Source: Oscillospiraceae bacterium (lineage in GTDB: Bacteria > Bacillota > Clostridia > Oscillospirales > Ruminococcaceae). From it: a stretch of 39,371 nt of DNA. The notes beneath the pieces are model-generated. The model saw only the letters and a list, made by a program, of their open reading frames with translations, was not told where the DNA came from and searched no databases. A program made the translations under genes and the position numbers. This document shows positions 25,768 to 35,804 of this stretch, in pieces (position 1 is the first letter of the stretch; the number at the start of each line of letters is the position of its first letter). The stretch is taken from the NCBI GenBank assembly GCA_017536405.1, contig JAFXHL010000077.1, positions 1-39,371 of the forward strand, in the 5' to 3' direction.

Positions 25768-27138
25768 TTAAATATTTATTATTTCACCGATAAGTGCCCA
25801 GTTATGAGCACCGGTAATTTTAACCTTTACAAATTTTCCGATAACATCTTTATCGGCTTTGAATTCGACTATTATGAATTCGTCGCTTTTTCCTGTTACA
25901 ACGCCTTTTTCCGAGTTTTCCTCTTCTGCCAAAACAGTTAAAGTTTTTCCGATAAAGCGCTTATAATGTTCTGTTGAAATCTCTCTTTGGAGAGATAAAA
26001 GTCTTGTCATACGTTCTGATTTTTCCTTATCAGAAATTTTATCTTCGATAAGGGCTGCTTTCGTTCCTGAACGCTTTGAATAGATGAATGAGAAAACGCT
26101 GTCAAACCGAACTTTTTTCATAAGGTCGAGAGTTTTCAGAAAATCATCTTCGCTTTCATTCGGAAAACCAACTATGATATCGGTCGAAAACGAAAAATCA
26201 GGGATTTTATTTCTTGCGTAATTAACTATTGAAAGATAGTTTTCAGCGGTATAGTTTCTGTTCATAGCGGAAAGTATTTCATCGCTTCCCGACTGAACGG
26301 GAAGATGAAAATGCTTGCAGACTTTATCACATTCAATGATAGCATCGATAAGTTCTTTCGTTGCGTTTTTGGGATGTGATGACATAAATCTTATTCTGAA
26401 ATCGCCGTCTATTTCGTTTATCATACGAAGAAGGCGCGGAAAATCTATATCCTCTGAAAGCCCTTCGCCATAGGAATTTACATTCTGACCGAGAAGCATA
26501 ATCTCTTTATAGCCTTTATCGGCAAGAGTTTTTACTTCCGAAAGAATATCCTCTGAGGGACGGCTTTTTTCCCTTCCTCTTACATACGGCACTATGCAGT
26601 ATGTGCAGAAATTATTACAGCCATACATAATGGGTACACCTGCCATAAAATCGGATGAACGGACTATTTCGTTCCCTTCGCTGAAATAGTTTTCGTATTC
26701 GTTTGTATCGCAGATGAATTTATGTTTTTCAAGATGTTCGGATAAAATGCGTGGGAGTTCGTTTATTGCGGATGTTCCGAAAATAATATCAACCTGTTTA
26801 TAGGTTTTCTTTATCTTTTCTATAACATGTTCTTCAGACGCCATACATCCGCAGAGGATTACTGTAAGGTCGGGATTTTTTTCCTTGAAATGTTTTACCT
26901 CGCCTAAAATCCCGAAAACTTTTAGTTCGGCATTTTCTCTTACGGCACAGGTGTTATAGACTATTATATCCGCATTTTCAGGGTTTTCACAGAATGAAAA
27001 TCCTGCTTCAGAAAGAATACCCTTTATTCTCTCACCGTCATTTTCGTTCTGTTTACAGCCGAATGTCCTGACAAATGCAAGAGGGGTTTTATGGCGGTAT
27101 TTTAAGGATATAAGGTCTTTAAGATGCTGTTTATACAA
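25768..27138 (-). CDS. miaB: tRNA-2-methylthio-N6-dimethylallyladenosine synthase
   Basis: 456-residue radical SAM methylthiotransferase that adds a methylthio group to C2 of i6A37, the product of MiaA. The N-terminal UPF0004 domain has auxiliary cluster ligands C28, C64 and C98. The radical SAM domain has C174, C178 and C181 in GCNNFCTYCIVP, and a C-terminal TRAM domain (about 390-455) binds tRNA. The start is a TTG at 27138, supported by GGGGG six bases upstream and by a promoter 35 bases away; no in-frame ATG or GTG is better placed. It heads the miaB-ylbF-mutS-mutL-miaA block, so both steps of A37 modification flank mismatch repair. Confidence 0.96.
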   Translation of the reverse strand: MYKQHLKDLISLKYRHKTPLAFVRTFGCKQNENDGERIKGILSEAGFSFCENPENADIIVYNTCAVRENAELKVFGILGEVKHFKEKNPDLTVILCGCMASEEHVIEKIKKTYKQVDIIFGTSAINELPRILSEHLEKHKFICDTNEYENYFSEGNEIVRSSDFMAGVPIMYGCNNFCTYCIVPYVRGREKSRPSEDILSEVKTLADKGYKEIMLLGQNVNSYGEGLSEDIDFPRLLRMINEIDGDFRIRFMSSHPKNATKELIDAIIECDKVCKHFHLPVQSGSDEILSAMNRNYTAENYLSIVNYARNKIPDFSFSTDIIVGFPNESEDDFLKTLDLMKKVRFDSVFSFIYSKRSGTKAALIEDKISDKEKSERMTRLLSLQREISTEHYKRFIGKTLTVLAEEENSEKGVVTGKSDEFIIVEFKADKDVIGKFVKVKITGAHNWALIGEIINI

Positions 27139-27170
27139 AAAATACCCCCTTTACTTAAAATCCACTCTAT

Positions 27171-27199
27171 ATTATAACATATTTTCTTTTAAACTACAA
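27171..27199 (-). promoter_or_regulatory. Promoter of the miaB-mutS-mutL-miaA block
   Basis: TTGTAG (27194-27199), 17 bases, then TATAAT (27171-27176) with TG one base upstream (TGTTATAAT). It lies between the CDF transporter and miaB, about 33 bases before the TTG start. The -10 is perfect and the -35 partial. Confidence 0.7.
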
Positions 27200-27202
27200 G
27201 TA

Positions 27203-28372
27203 TCAATAAAGGTCATCAACACAGATAACTGTATTGCAACGGGAATCGTGTTCACGGAGTTTTTCCTTTATCATAGAAACCGCTTCTTCTCTTTTATGAG
27301 GAGGAATTTCTATGGGTACTGCGAGGTCGAAAATAAGGTTGATATTCTCATCGCCGTCAGTCATTCTGAAATCATGGAAGGAGAATTCGGGATTTACTTC
27401 TGCTATTACCTTTGATGTTATTTCGCGGAAATGATTTACTCTTTCGTCGTTAAGAGAGATAGGGTCGAGATGAATAACGAGTTCTATTTGCATTTCTTCA
27501 TAGACTCTCTTTTCGAGAAGGTCAATAGTTTCGTGTGCCTGAACGATATCAACATCATCGGGAACTTCAACATGAACTGACGCTAAGACTCTTCCGGGGC
27601 CGTAGTCGTGGACTATAAGGTCGTGAACGCCGACAATGCCCTCGCCCGAAAGAAGAATTGAAAGGAGTTTTTCAACTGTTTCTTTTTCGGGGGATTTTCC
27701 TAAAAGAACATCAACGACTTCTTTTGCGATTCCGAAACCTGCATACATTACCATAATCGAAACTATGATACCAACAATACCATCTAAATATGGAAAATTG
27801 ATGAATTTTCCGATAATTGTTGTTATGATTACGGCACTTGTTGAGAAAACGTCGTTCAATGAATCTTTTGAAGTCGCTAAAAGAATTGATGAATTGACTT
27901 TTTTGCCTAAATATTTATTGTAGGAAAACATCCATACTTTAACGAGAACAGAAAGCGAAAGAAGTATGATTATAGGAAGGCTGAACGCTACGGGTTCGGG
28001 GTTTATGATTTTTCCATAGGATGATTTCATAAGTTCGAAACCGACTATCATAATCACAAACGAAACTATGAGCGAGGATATGTATTCAATTCTGCCGTGT
28101 CCGAAGGGATGGTCCTTATCGGGACGCATTCCGCTGAGTTTAGAACCGACAAGTGTTACTACTGATGAACCTGTATCGGAAAGGTTGTTTACAGAGTCTG
28201 AAATGATAGCGATACTGTTCATAAAAATACCCGAAAAGAGTTTTACCGCAAACAGAAAAAGATTGCAGACAATACCCAAAATTCCGCCTAAAACACCATA
28301 TCTTACGCGGACTTCTTTATCTTCGGTTTTTTCATAATCCTTTACAAAAGTCTTTAAAAGGAATTTTATCAT
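27203..28372 (-). CDS. Cation diffusion facilitator (CDF) family transporter
   Basis: 389-residue CDF efflux protein. About six membrane helices (roughly 25-215) carry the metal-site motifs SDSVNNLSD in helix 2 and SLNDVF (Asp) in helix 5, plus the conserved HPFGHGRIEY loop. A cytoplasmic C-terminal domain follows (about 220-300, with VHDLIVHDYGPGRVLASVHVEVP), and an additional ~80-residue extension (about 300-389) resembles a second copy of the same ferredoxin-like domain. CDF proteins export Zn2+, Fe2+, Mn2+ or Co2+ in exchange for protons; the metal is not predictable here. I chose ATG 28372 because AAGGAG lies 8 bases before it, rather than the GTG at 28381. It lies behind the clpX terminator. 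Confidence 0.9.
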   Translation of the reverse strand: MIKFLLKTFVKDYEKTEDKEVRVRYGVLGGILGIVCNLFLFAVKLFSGIFMNSIAIISDSVNNLSDTGSSVVTLVGSKLSGMRPDKDHPFGHGRIEYISSLIVSFVIMIVGFELMKSSYGKIINPEPVAFSLPIIILLSLSVLVKVWMFSYNKYLGKKVNSSILLATSKDSLNDVFSTSAVIITTIIGKFINFPYLDGIVGIIVSIMVMYAGFGIAKEVVDVLLGKSPEKETVEKLLSILLSGEGIVGVHDLIVHDYGPGRVLASVHVEVPDDVDIVQAHETIDLLEKRVYEEMQIELVIHLDPISLNDERVNHFREITSKVIAEVNPEFSFHDFRMTDGDENINLIFDLAVPIEIPPHKREEAVSMIKEKLREHDSRCNTVICVDDLY

Positions 28373-28392
28373 AAATCCCACTCCTTATTATA

Positions 28393-28423
28393 CGAAAAGG
28401 CGACATATAATGCCGCCTTTTTA
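28393..28423 (-). terminator. Terminator after clpX
   Basis: AAAAGGCG pairs with CGCCTTTT (28395-28402 with 28414-28421), continued by a G-U pair and CAT/ATG to give about 12 bp with a three-base loop. The U run is only four bases, so it may leak into the CDF gene. Confidence 0.72.
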
Positions 28424-28429
28424 ATTCAG

Positions 28430-29692
28430 TTATTTTACAACAGTTCTCTTGCCTTTTTCTATAAGTGGCTTTTCTTTTCCGAGAACGGCATCTTCTGTTA
28501 CTACTATCTTTGTAACATCCTTATCGGAAGGAACTTCGAACATAACATCCATAAGAATACCTTCAACGATTGAACGCAGTCCTCTTGCGCCTGTTTTCTG
28601 TTCGAGCGCTTTCTTTGCTATCTGAACAAGGGCTTTTTCTGTTATTTCAAGGTCAATGCCATCGAGTTCAAAGAGTCTTTCATACTGCTTTACAAGAGCA
28701 TTTTTAGGTTCTTTAAGGATTCTTACAAGCGCTTCTTCGTCAAGTTCATCAAGGACTGTTATAATCGGAAGTCTTCCGACAAGTTCCGGAACGAGTCCGA
28801 ACTTTACAAGGTCCTGAGGGATGACTTTTCTGAATACATTTGATTCATCCTTCTTTGAGGATTTGAGTTCCGCACTGAAACCAAGGCTTGATGAATCTGT
28901 TCTCTTCTGGATGGCTTTTTCAAGACCATCGAAAGCACCGCCACAGATAAAGAGGATGTTTCTTGTGTCAATCTGGATAAATTCCTGATTGGGATGTTTT
29001 CTTCCACCCTGTGGTGGAACATTTGAAACTGTTCCTTCGATTATCTTTAAAAGTGCCTGCTGAACACCTTCACCCGATACGTCTCTTGTGATAGAGGTGT
29101 TTTCTGATTTTCTTGCAATTTTATCGATTTCGTCGATATATATAATTCCCTTTTCGGCAGCCTTTACATCGTAATCAGCGGCCTGAATGAGTCTTAAAAG
29201 GACATTTTCAACATCATCGCCGACATAACCCGCTTCGGTTACTGTTGTAGCATCCGCGATAGCGAAAGGAACTTCGAGTACACGCGCGAGTGTCTGTGCG
29301 ATAAGGGTCTTACCTACACCTGTAGGTCCTAAAAGAAGAACGTTACTCTTCTGGATTTCGACATCTTCGTTTTCATCCGCCGCTGTCATAATTCTTTTAT
29401 AGTGGTTATAAACAGAAACGGAAAGTGAGATTTTAGCAGAATCCTGACCGATGATATATTCATCGAGGACTTTTTTGATTTCCTTCGGCTTTAAAAGCTT
29501 AGGTGCTTTGCCTGCTTTCTGCTTTTCCCTGCTCTGTCTGTTTGCACGATGAGGGTCATTCCCTACAAGAATTTCATGGCAATATTCAACACATTCATCG
29601 CATATGTTGACATCGCCCGCAGAAAAGAGGTTATTTACCTTGCCTTCGGTTTTGCCACAGAAATTACATTTTGAGATTTTATTATCCGGCAT
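28430..29692 (-). CDS. clpX: ATP-dependent Clp protease ATPase subunit ClpX
   Basis: 420-residue AAA+ unfoldase that feeds substrates to ClpP. The N-terminal zinc-binding domain has [10 protein letters not shown] and CDECVEYC. The ATPase has Walker A GPTGVGKT, pore loop GYVGDD, Walker [10 protein letters not shown], the GGRKHPNQ (RKH) loop and the ClpP-docking tripeptide LGF in [10 protein letters not shown] chose ATG 29692 (MPDNKISKC), with AAGGTGG five bases upstream; a GTG at 29701 would add three residues. It follows clpP after a gap of 10 bases. The trigger factor-clpP-clpX order is typical for Firmicutes. Confidence 0.97.
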   Translation of the reverse strand: MPDNKISKCNFCGKTEGKVNNLFSAGDVNICDECVEYCHEILVGNDPHRANRQSREKQKAGKAPKLLKPKEIKKVLDEYIIGQDSAKISLSVSVYNHYKRIMTAADENEDVEIQKSNVLLLGPTGVGKTLIAQTLARVLEVPFAIADATTVTEAGYVGDDVENVLLRLIQAADYDVKAAEKGIIYIDEIDKIARKSENTSITRDVSGEGVQQALLKIIEGTVSNVPPQGGRKHPNQEFIQIDTRNILFICGGAFDGLEKAIQKRTDSSSLGFSAELKSSKKDESNVFRKVIPQDLVKFGLVPELVGRLPIITVLDELDEEALVRILKEPKNALVKQYERLFELDGIDLEITEKALVQIAKKALEQKTGARGLRSIVEGILMDVMFEVPSDKDVTKIVVTEDAVLGKEKPLIEKGKRTVVK

Positions 29693-29702
29693 ATTATCCA
29701 CC

Positions 29703-30293
29703 TTAGCGCTTTGTTATAACCTTGTCGATAAGACCGTAAGCAAGCGCTTCTTCTGCTGTCATGATGTTGTCACGGTCTGTATCGGCTTCGATTGTTTCGA
29801 TAGGCTTGCCTGTATTTTCGGCAAGAATTGAATTGAGTCTCTGTTTTGTTCTGAGGAGGTGTTCGGTGTGAATCTTGATGTCAGATGCCTGACCGCTCAT
29901 TCCGCCACCGCCGATAAGAGGCTGATGTATAAGTATTTCACTGTTGGGGAGAGCAATTCTTTTTCCCTTTGCGCCTGCTGAAAGAAGGAATGCACCCATT
30001 GATGCCGCCATACCTATGCAGATTGTTGAAACATCACATTTGATGTAGTTCATTGTATCATAGATAGCGAAACCTGCTGATATTGAACCGCCGGGGCTGT
30101 TGATATAAAGGCTTATATCCTTTTCACTGTCCTGTCCTTCAAGATAAAGGAGCTGAGCGACAACAAGACTTGCTGTAACATCGTTTACCTGATCTGAAAG
30201 CATGATGATTCTGTCATTGAGAAGTCTTGAAAAAATGTCGTAGGAACGTTCACCTCTGTTTGTCTGTTCAACGACCATAGGAATGTAACTCAT
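29703..30293 (-). CDS. clpP: ATP-dependent Clp protease proteolytic subunit ClpP
   Basis: 196-residue serine protease forming the tetradecameric degradation chamber. The catalytic triad is S98 in [10 protein letters not shown]123 in LIHQPL and an Asp in the EADTDRDN segment near residue 172. The N-terminal [22 protein letters not shown] is the usual processed/gating region. The start ATG has GGGAGGG upstream. It lies between tig and clpX. I see no CtsR-type operator in the 44 bases upstream, so heat-shock control at this gene is not evident. Confidence 0.97.
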   Translation of the reverse strand: MSYIPMVVEQTNRGERSYDIFSRLLNDRIIMLSDQVNDVTASLVVAQLLYLEGQDSEKDISLYINSPGGSISAGFAIYDTMNYIKCDVSTICIGMAASMGAFLLSAGAKGKRIALPNSEILIHQPLIGGGGMSGQASDIKIHTEHLLRTKQRLNSILAENTGKPIETIEADTDRDNIMTAEEALAYGLIDKVITKR

Positions 30294-30337
30294 TTATAAA
30301 CCCTCCCGTTTATCAGTGGTAGAATAAATTTGCTTGA

Positions 30338-31615
30338 TTATGAGAAAATTGCCTTTTCACGAACAAGGTCACTTGCCTTTGAAACCTTGATATCCATAGC
30401 GAGTGACTTAGCAGGAATTCTTGCCTTTACTTCCTTCATCTTTACGTTGAAAGCGTCGCAGTATTTCTTGTATTCTGCTTCGATTTCTTCTTCAGACGCT
30501 TCGATGTTTTCGAGTTCTGCAATCTTTTCGAGAGCGAGTCGGAGTTTAACTTCCATCTGTGCTCTGTCCTTGAATGATTCCTTGAAGCTTTCTCTTGTCA
30601 TACCCATGTACTGAAGGTAGATGTCAAGGTCCATACCCTGTGATCTTACACGGTAACCGAAGTCTGTAACGAGTTCGTTTGCCTTATCTTCAAACATAAC
30701 TTCGGGGATATCAGCTTCCATTTTGCCGATAACTGCTTCGAGAAGCATGCTTTCTGATTCTGCTTCTGCCTGCTGTGTCTTTCTTGCTTCGAGTTTTGTC
30801 TTGAGGTCTGCCTTGAATTCTTCGAGTGATTCGAATTCTGTTGTATCCTTGATGAAATCATCGTCAACTTCAGGAAGTTCCTTAACCTTAACTTCGTGGA
30901 GCTTGATCTTGAATACTACGGGCTGACCCTTGAGGTCTTCAACGTGGTATGTTTCGGGGAATGTAACGTTTACGTCGAATTCTTCCCCTGCCTTATGACC
31001 GATAACCTGATCTTCAAATCCGGGGATAAACTGACCTGAACCGAGTTCGAGTTCGTATCCTTCAGCTTTACCGCCTTCGAATGCTTCGTCACCCTTGAAT
31101 CCTTCAAAGTCGAGAAGTGCTACGTTGCCTGCTTCTGCTGCCTTATCGTCAACTGAAACAAGACGTGCGTTTCTGTTCTTGAGGTTTTCGATTTCTGCGT
31201 TGATGTCTTCATCAGTTACAGTATTGTCGGGTTTTTTGATTTCTATTCCGAGGTAGTCAGAAATCTTTACTTCGGGCTTTGCTACGATAATTGCTGTAAA
31301 CTTAACGCCTTCCTTGCCTGCTGATTCCATTGTGATTGAGGGCTGTGTAGCAGGTTCGAGGTTGTTTTCGTCAAGTGCTTTTCCGAGTTCTTCGGGAACG
31401 AGAGCGTCAACTGCATCCTGATAGAATGCTGCTTCGCCATACATCTTTTCAATCATCTTTCTGGGTGCTTTACCCTTTCTGAATCCGGGAACTGTGATTG
31501 AACCCTTTCCTCTGAGATAAGCGGCATTGACAGCCTTTTCAAAATCTTCAGCGCCGATTTCGAATTTGAGTTCATACTTGTTGTTTTCTAATTTGTTGTT
31601 TGTTACTAAGCTCAT
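30338..31615 (-). CDS. tig: Trigger factor
   Basis: 425-residue ribosome-associated chaperone and prolyl isomerase. The N-terminal ribosome-binding domain has the signature GFRKGKAPRKMIEK. The FKBP-type PPIase domain spans about 155-240 (GNVALLDFEGF, LGSGQFIPGFEDQVIG), followed by a long helical C-terminal chaperone domain. I chose ATG 31615: GGAGG lies 8 bases before it, and the ATG at 31630 overlaps that site. First gene of tig-clpP-clpX, with its own promoter. Confidence 0.96.
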   Translation of the reverse strand: MSLVTNNKLENNKYELKFEIGAEDFEKAVNAAYLRGKGSITVPGFRKGKAPRKMIEKMYGEAAFYQDAVDALVPEELGKALDENNLEPATQPSITMESAGKEGVKFTAIIVAKPEVKISDYLGIEIKKPDNTVTDEDINAEIENLKNRNARLVSVDDKAAEAGNVALLDFEGFKGDEAFEGGKAEGYELELGSGQFIPGFEDQVIGHKAGEEFDVNVTFPETYHVEDLKGQPVVFKIKLHEVKVKELPEVDDDFIKDTTEFESLEEFKADLKTKLEARKTQQAEAESESMLLEAVIGKMEADIPEVMFEDKANELVTDFGYRVRSQGMDLDIYLQYMGMTRESFKESFKDRAQMEVKLRLALEKIAELENIEASEEEIEAEYKKYCDAFNVKMKEVKARIPAKSLAMDIKVSKASDLVREKAIFS

Positions 31616-31653
31616 TTTAAAATCCTCCATTGCATAAGCAAGATATCTGAAAT

Positions 31654-31682
31654 ATTATATCATAGTTAAGAAATAATTTCCA
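31654..31682 (-). promoter_or_regulatory. Promoter of tig-clpP-clpX
   Basis: TATAAT (31654-31659) with TG one base upstream (TGATATAAT). At 17-base spacing the -35 is TGGAAA (31677-31682), four of six matches to TTGACA. Located about 40 bases before the tig start. Confidence 0.65.
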
Positions 31683-31715
31683 TACTATATAAATCGTTTT
31701 GACATTTTGCATAAA

Positions 31716-32402
31716 TTACAGTATTTTTTTAGGTGTAAATTGGAGAAAATCACTCGAAATAAACTCGAAATTTATTCCGTCTCTCTCTCCGTTTATGGCA
31801 TATTTTGAACTTCTGCCGTGAATATGTCCGTAATAGCAGTTTTTTACATCATAATCATACATAACCTGAAGAATATCGTAGTTACAGTTTGACGCAAAAA
31901 TCGGCGGATAATGAAGAACGACAACAGGTTTAAGTCCTTGTTTTACCGCACATTCTATCGAGGTTCTGAGTCTTCCTGCCTCTCTCGCTAAAACCTTTGC
32001 GTCGGCGGGTTCTTTTGTTTCGTTTACCCAGCCTCTTGTTCCGCAGACGGCATACTCCCCGTAAGGAATGCAGTTATTATGAAGAATGGTGAATGTATCA
32101 AGAGAATTTTCGCGGAAGAAATCTTCCATTTTTTTGACTGTACTCCACCAGTAATCGTGGTTGCCTTTTATGAGAACTTTTTTACCAGGGAGTTCATTTA
32201 TGAATTTAAAATCCACAAGGGATTCAGAAAGTGTCATTCCCCAGGAAGTATCCCCTGCGAGAATTACTGTATCTTCGGGTTTTACGGTATTTATCCAGTT
32301 TTCTTTTATTCTTTCGGTATAGTTTTCCCAACCCTGAAAAACTTCCATTGATTTATCTGAATTGAGAGATAAATGAAGGTCTCCTATAACATAGAGGGAC
32401 AT
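31716..32402 (-). CDS. Calcineurin-like metallophosphoesterase
   Basis: 228-residue single-domain metallophosphoesterase. The five family blocks are visible: GDLHLS near the N-terminus, AGDTSWGM, KGNHDYWW, VVLHYPP and YGHIHG. These residues bind two metal ions. Relatives in Firmicutes are annotated as generic phosphohydrolases; the substrate is unknown. It has no signal peptide and is probably cytoplasmic. GGAGG is 12 bases before the ATG, longer than usual, with no better start nearby. It lies behind the threonine synthase terminator and before tig. Confidence 0.88.
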   Translation of the reverse strand: MSLYVIGDLHLSLNSDKSMEVFQGWENYTERIKENWINTVKPEDTVILAGDTSWGMTLSESLVDFKFINELPGKKVLIKGNHDYWWSTVKKMEDFFRENSLDTFTILHNNCIPYGEYAVCGTRGWVNETKEPADAKVLAREAGRLRTSIECAVKQGLKPVVVLHYPPIFASNCNYDILQVMYDYDVKNCYYGHIHGRSSKYAINGERDGINFEFISSDFLQFTPKKIL

Positions 32403-32423
32403 ATTTTCGGATTTCCTCCTTTC

Positions 32424-32461
32424 AAAAAGAATAAGCGGAATATGAAATTATATTCCGCTTA
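32424..32461 (-). terminator. Terminator after threonine synthase
   Basis: Perfect 11-bp stem TAAGCGGAATA/TATTCCGCTTA (32432-32442 with 32451-32461), loop of about 8 bases, followed on the minus strand by TTCTTTTT. It begins six bases after the stop codon of the threonine synthase gene. Confidence 0.88.
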
Positions 32462-32467
32462 AATGTT

Positions 32468-33961
32468 TTACATTCCAAGTGTTTTAAGAACGAATTCCTT
32501 CATCTGATTGCTTTCAACGCTTCCTGAGAAACGGATTTCCTTATTTTTAAGAGAAGCGAGTGCATCAGGAATTTCGTACTGTGAGATTTCATAAAGTCTG
32601 TCAACCATAGCGAATTCATCGATTTCGGGCTTTTTGCCATCGATTGCTTCAAGAACGCTTGCGCTGAACTTATAGGGGCTTGCTGTTGATGCAATTATTG
32701 TTCTTGTTTCATCGCCTGTTGCTGACTTATAATCTTCGTAAACCTTAACGGCAACGGCTGTATGTGTATCGAGAGTATATGAATACTTTTCGTATGTTTT
32801 CTTGATAGTTTCCTTTGTCTGTTCATCATCACAGCATCCGCCGTAGAAATCTTCCTTGAGAAGAGCCTTGATATCGTCGGAAACTTCGTATTTTCCCTCT
32901 GATGAGAGTTTGCCGAACCATTCTCTGATTTTAGCGTCATCCTTACCTGTAAGGAGGTAAAGAAGTCTTTCAAGATTGCTTGAAATGAGAATATCCATAG
33001 AAGGAGAAATTGTTGTATAGAAATCGCGGTTTCTGTCATAGATACCTGTGTTGATAAAGTCTGTAAGAACCTTGTTGCTGTTTGATGCGCAGATGAGTTT
33101 TGCTATCGGAACGCCCATTTTCTTTGCGAAATAAGCGGCAAGGATATTGCCGAAGTTACCTGTCGGAACAACAACATTTATCTTATCACCGAGAGCGATT
33201 TCTTCATCTGCAACGAGTGTTGCGTAAGCTGAAACATAGTAGATGATCTGAGGAGCGAGTCTTCCCCAGTTGATTGAGTTTGCGGATGAGAACATCATTC
33301 CGTTATCGTCAAGAATCTTCTTGATTTCATCATTTGTGAATATTGCCTTAACGCCGTTCTGTGCATCGTCAAAGTTGCCCTTGATAGCACATACCGCAAC
33401 ATTGTCGCCTTCCTGTGTTGTCATCTGACGCTTCTGCATGGGGCTTACACCCTGTTCGGGGTAGAATACCATAATCTGTGTTCCTGGAACATCCTTGAAG
33501 CCTTCGAGCGCGGCTTTACCTGTATCTCCTGATGTTGCAACGAGGATAACTATCTTCTTATCGCAGTTTATCTTCTTTGCTGATGTTGTTAAAAGATAAG
33601 GGAGAATCTGAAGCGCCATATCCTTGAATGCACAGGTAGGGCCATGCCAGAGTTCGAGCATATATGTTCCGTCAAAAAGATGAGAAATTTCAGAGATATT
33701 TTCTGTTGAGAATTTCTTGTCTGTATATGCGTTATCTGTGCAGTAACGGATTTCTTCATCTGTGAAATCTGTAAGATATTTAGCAAAGATATAAGCTGCT
33801 CTTTCGTTATATTTCATTGTTGAAAGTTTTTTGATTTCATCAAGTGTTATCGCAGGAATTTCATCAGGGATAAAAAGACCGCCGTCAACCGAAATACCCT
33901 GTGCGATAGCTTCTGAACTTGTAACTTCGACATTGTTGTTTCTTGTACTCCTGTAAATCAT
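32468..33961 (-). CDS. thrC: Threonine synthase
   Basis: 497-residue PLP enzyme converting O-phosphohomoserine to threonine, the last step of the pathway. It is the long form with an N-terminal threonine-synthase domain (IYRSTRNNNVEVTSSEAIAQG, DGGLFIPDEIP). The PLP lysine is in GPTCAFKDMALQ, and the phosphate-binding loop is VATSGDTGKAALEG. I chose ATG 33961 with AAGGAG 8 bases upstream; the TTG at 33982 would add seven residues and overlap yraN. No homoserine kinase or dehydrogenase gene is adjacent, and I see no leader attenuator in front. Confidence 0.95.
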   Translation of the reverse strand: MIYRSTRNNNVEVTSSEAIAQGISVDGGLFIPDEIPAITLDEIKKLSTMKYNERAAYIFAKYLTDFTDEEIRYCTDNAYTDKKFSTENISEISHLFDGTYMLELWHGPTCAFKDMALQILPYLLTTSAKKINCDKKIVILVATSGDTGKAALEGFKDVPGTQIMVFYPEQGVSPMQKRQMTTQEGDNVAVCAIKGNFDDAQNGVKAIFTNDEIKKILDDNGMMFSSANSINWGRLAPQIIYYVSAYATLVADEEIALGDKINVVVPTGNFGNILAAYFAKKMGVPIAKLICASNSNKVLTDFINTGIYDRNRDFYTTISPSMDILISSNLERLLYLLTGKDDAKIREWFGKLSSEGKYEVSDDIKALLKEDFYGGCCDDEQTKETIKKTYEKYSYTLDTHTAVAVKVYEDYKSATGDETRTIIASTASPYKFSASVLEAIDGKKPEIDEFAMVDRLYEISQYEIPDALASLKNKEIRFSGSVESNQMKEFVLKTLGM

Positions 33962-33978
33962 TAAAAAGACTCCTTCCG

Positions 33979-34341
33979 TCAATCGCTCAAATCAAAAGCG
34001 TTGTCTATATAAATTATATCCGATATTCTGTCTTTGTCAAGTTCTACCGAAACAACATCGAAACGGGGCTGAAGGTCGCAACCTGTTCTGTAAAGATATT
34101 CCTCGGCAGTTTTTATTATAAATTTTTTCTTTGCGGGTGTTATCGCCTCAACTCCGCTTACCATACTTCCCTTTTTTCGTGTCTTGACTTCGATAAAAAG
34201 AACATAGTCACCCTGTTTTGCAATAATATCAATCTCTCCGCCTTTTATGGTAAAGTTACGGCAGAGGATTTCGCATCCTCTTTTCTCTAAAAGGTCGGAT
34301 ACTATTTTTTCGCCCGCATAGCCTATTTCTTTATTTTTCAT
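33979..34341 (-). CDS. yraN: YraN/UPF0102 family predicted endonuclease
   Basis: 120 residues with a PD-(D/E)xK nuclease-like core: [15 protein letters not shown], then [25 protein letters not shown], containing the E...D...E-x-K metal-site pattern, then [12 protein letters not shown]. The family is widespread near rnhB; its cellular role is poorly defined and may involve DNA uptake or repair. The start overlaps rnhB by 11 bases, which supports coupling. Confidence 0.9.
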   Translation of the reverse strand: MKNKEIGYAGEKIVSDLLEKRGCEILCRNFTIKGGEIDIIAKQGDYVLFIEVKTRKKGSMVSGVEAITPAKKKFIIKTAEEYLYRTGCDLQPRFDVVSVELDKDRISDIIYIDNAFDLSD

Positions 34342-34939
34342 TGTAAAGTTTCCTCAAAAATGTCTTGCGGTGGACTTCTGAAGGACCGTTTGCGAGGATA
34401 AGTTCGGTATGAAGTTTTGTTCCGTAACCCTTATGCTTTTCAAACTGATACTGTGGGTATTTTTCGGCAAGAACCTTCATATATCTGTCCCTTGCAACCT
34501 TTGCAAGAATTGACGCCGCCGCTATTGAGGCAGATGTTCCGTCGCCCTTTACTATTGTTTCCGCTTTACAGGGAAGTTCGGGCGGGAGGCGGTTTCCGTC
34601 AATGAGTGCAAGGTCGGGAGTAAGCCCTAAACCTTCTACTGCCCTTTTCATAGCAAGGTATGTTGCATTGAGAATATTGAGTTCATCAATTTCTTCGACC
34701 GAGGCCGTTGCTATAAAGTAAGCCTTTGCTTTTGCTATGATTTCATCATATAAAAGTTCACGCTTTTTTTCGGAAAGTTTCTTACTGTCGTTTATGCCTT
34801 CTATTACTGTTCCGCTTTCAAAAACAACCGCCGCCGCATAGACATCCCCCGCGAGAGGGCCACGCCCCGCTTCATCAACTCCGCAAAGAAGTATACTATC
34901 GTTGTTTCTGATATTTTCATCGTATTCAAAAAGAGTCAT
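34331..34939 (-). CDS. rnhB: Ribonuclease HII
   Basis: 202-residue enzyme that nicks DNA at embedded ribonucleotides and degrades RNA in RNA-DNA hybrids. Catalytic residues are visible in [13 protein letters not shown] (the D-E pair), ALIDGN (third Asp) and the [18 protein letters not shown] block. The C-terminal [12 protein letters not shown] and [10 protein letters not shown] are family hallmarks. It follows rbgA by four bases, a pair often found together in Firmicutes. Confidence 0.96.
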   Translation of the reverse strand: MTLFEYDENIRNNDSILLCGVDEAGRGPLAGDVYAAAVVFESGTVIEGINDSKKLSEKKRELLYDEIIAKAKAYFIATASVEEIDELNILNATYLAMKRAVEGLGLTPDLALIDGNRLPPELPCKAETIVKGDGTSASIAAASILAKVARDRYMKVLAEKYPQYQFEKHKGYGTKLHTELILANGPSEVHRKTFLRKLYNEK

Positions 34940-34943
34940 ATCT

Positions 34944-35804
34944 TTAAGGCTCCTCTAATGTAATTTTGCCGAGTTTTCCGCTTCTGAATTCATCAAGAAC
35001 GGTTATTGCGGCGCGTTCTGTATTTACTTCTCCGCCAGAGATTAACATTCCTCTTTTTCTTCCGACTTTTTCTAATATTTCATAACCTTCGTCTTCGTCG
35101 GAAATCTCGATATTGTATCTTGAAATAACCTTATCTTTATAAGAATTTTCACAGAGGAACGATAAAAGTCTTGACGCTAAAAGTTCGATATCTAAAATGT
35201 CATCTTTTACTGCGCCTGTAAACGCAAGTTTTTCGCCGACAAGTTTATCCTCGAATTTAGGCCAGAGAACGCCTGGCATATCTAAAAGTTCGATTTCTTC
35301 GTCGATTTTTACCCACTGTTTTTCTCTTGTAACACCGGGACGGTCTTCAACCTTTGTCTTTTTCGATTTGGCCATCCGGTTTATGAAAGATGATTTTCCG
35401 ACATTGGGAATGCCGACTATCATAAGGTGTAAAGGTGCGCCGATTATGCCTTTTGCTTTTCTTCTTTCTAAAAGGTCTTTTAAAACTTCTTTTATCATAG
35501 GAACGAAATTTTTAAGTCCCTTACCGCTGCGGCAATCCGCCGCCATAGCGTAGATACCCTGTGATTTATAGTAGTTAAGCCATTTTTCAGTTGTCTTGTC
35601 GTCAGCTTCATCACATTTATTGAGAAGAATGACACGGGGTTTTCCTGAAATGAGATTATTCAGGTCAGGATTTCTGCTGCTTTGTGGGATACGGGCGTCT
35701 GTTATCTCGACAACGGCGTCAACCATTTTGAGATTTGCAGTTATCATACGGCGGGTTTTCGCCATATGCCCCGGAAACCACTGTATTGATGGGGCTTCAT
35801 TCAT
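34944..35804 (-). CDS. rbgA: Ribosome biogenesis GTPase RbgA (YlqF)
   Basis: 286-residue circularly permuted GTPase needed for late 50S assembly. The G-motifs appear in permuted order: G4 [10 protein letters not shown]1 [11 protein letters not shown]3 DMPGVLWP. The N-terminus [14 protein letters not shown] carries the conserved His used in GTP hydrolysis by this family, and a C-terminal helical RNA-binding domain follows. The ATG overlaps the lepB stop by 8 bases. Proximity to rplS matches Bacillus (rplS-ylqF-rnhB). Confidence 0.96.
   Translation of the reverse strand: MNEAPSIQWFPGHMAKTRRMITANLKMVDAVVEITDARIPQSSRNPDLNNLISGKPRVILLNKCDEADDKTTEKWLNYYKSQGIYAMAADCRSGKGLKNFVPMIKEVLKDLLERRKAKGIIGAPLHLMIVGIPNVGKSSFINRMAKSKKTKVEDRPGVTREKQWVKIDEEIELLDMPGVLWPKFEDKLVGEKLAFTGAVKDDILDIELLASRLLSFLCENSYKDKVISRYNIEISDEDEGYEILEKVGRKRGMLISGGEVNTERAAITVLDEFRSGKLGKITLEEP

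Noticed and set aside
28386-28391. TATAAT just upstream of the CDF transporter
   Set aside because: It runs directly into the AAGGAG ribosome site, so transcripts starting from it would lack that site, and there is no -35 at a normal distance. It is more likely incidental sequence after the clpX terminator.
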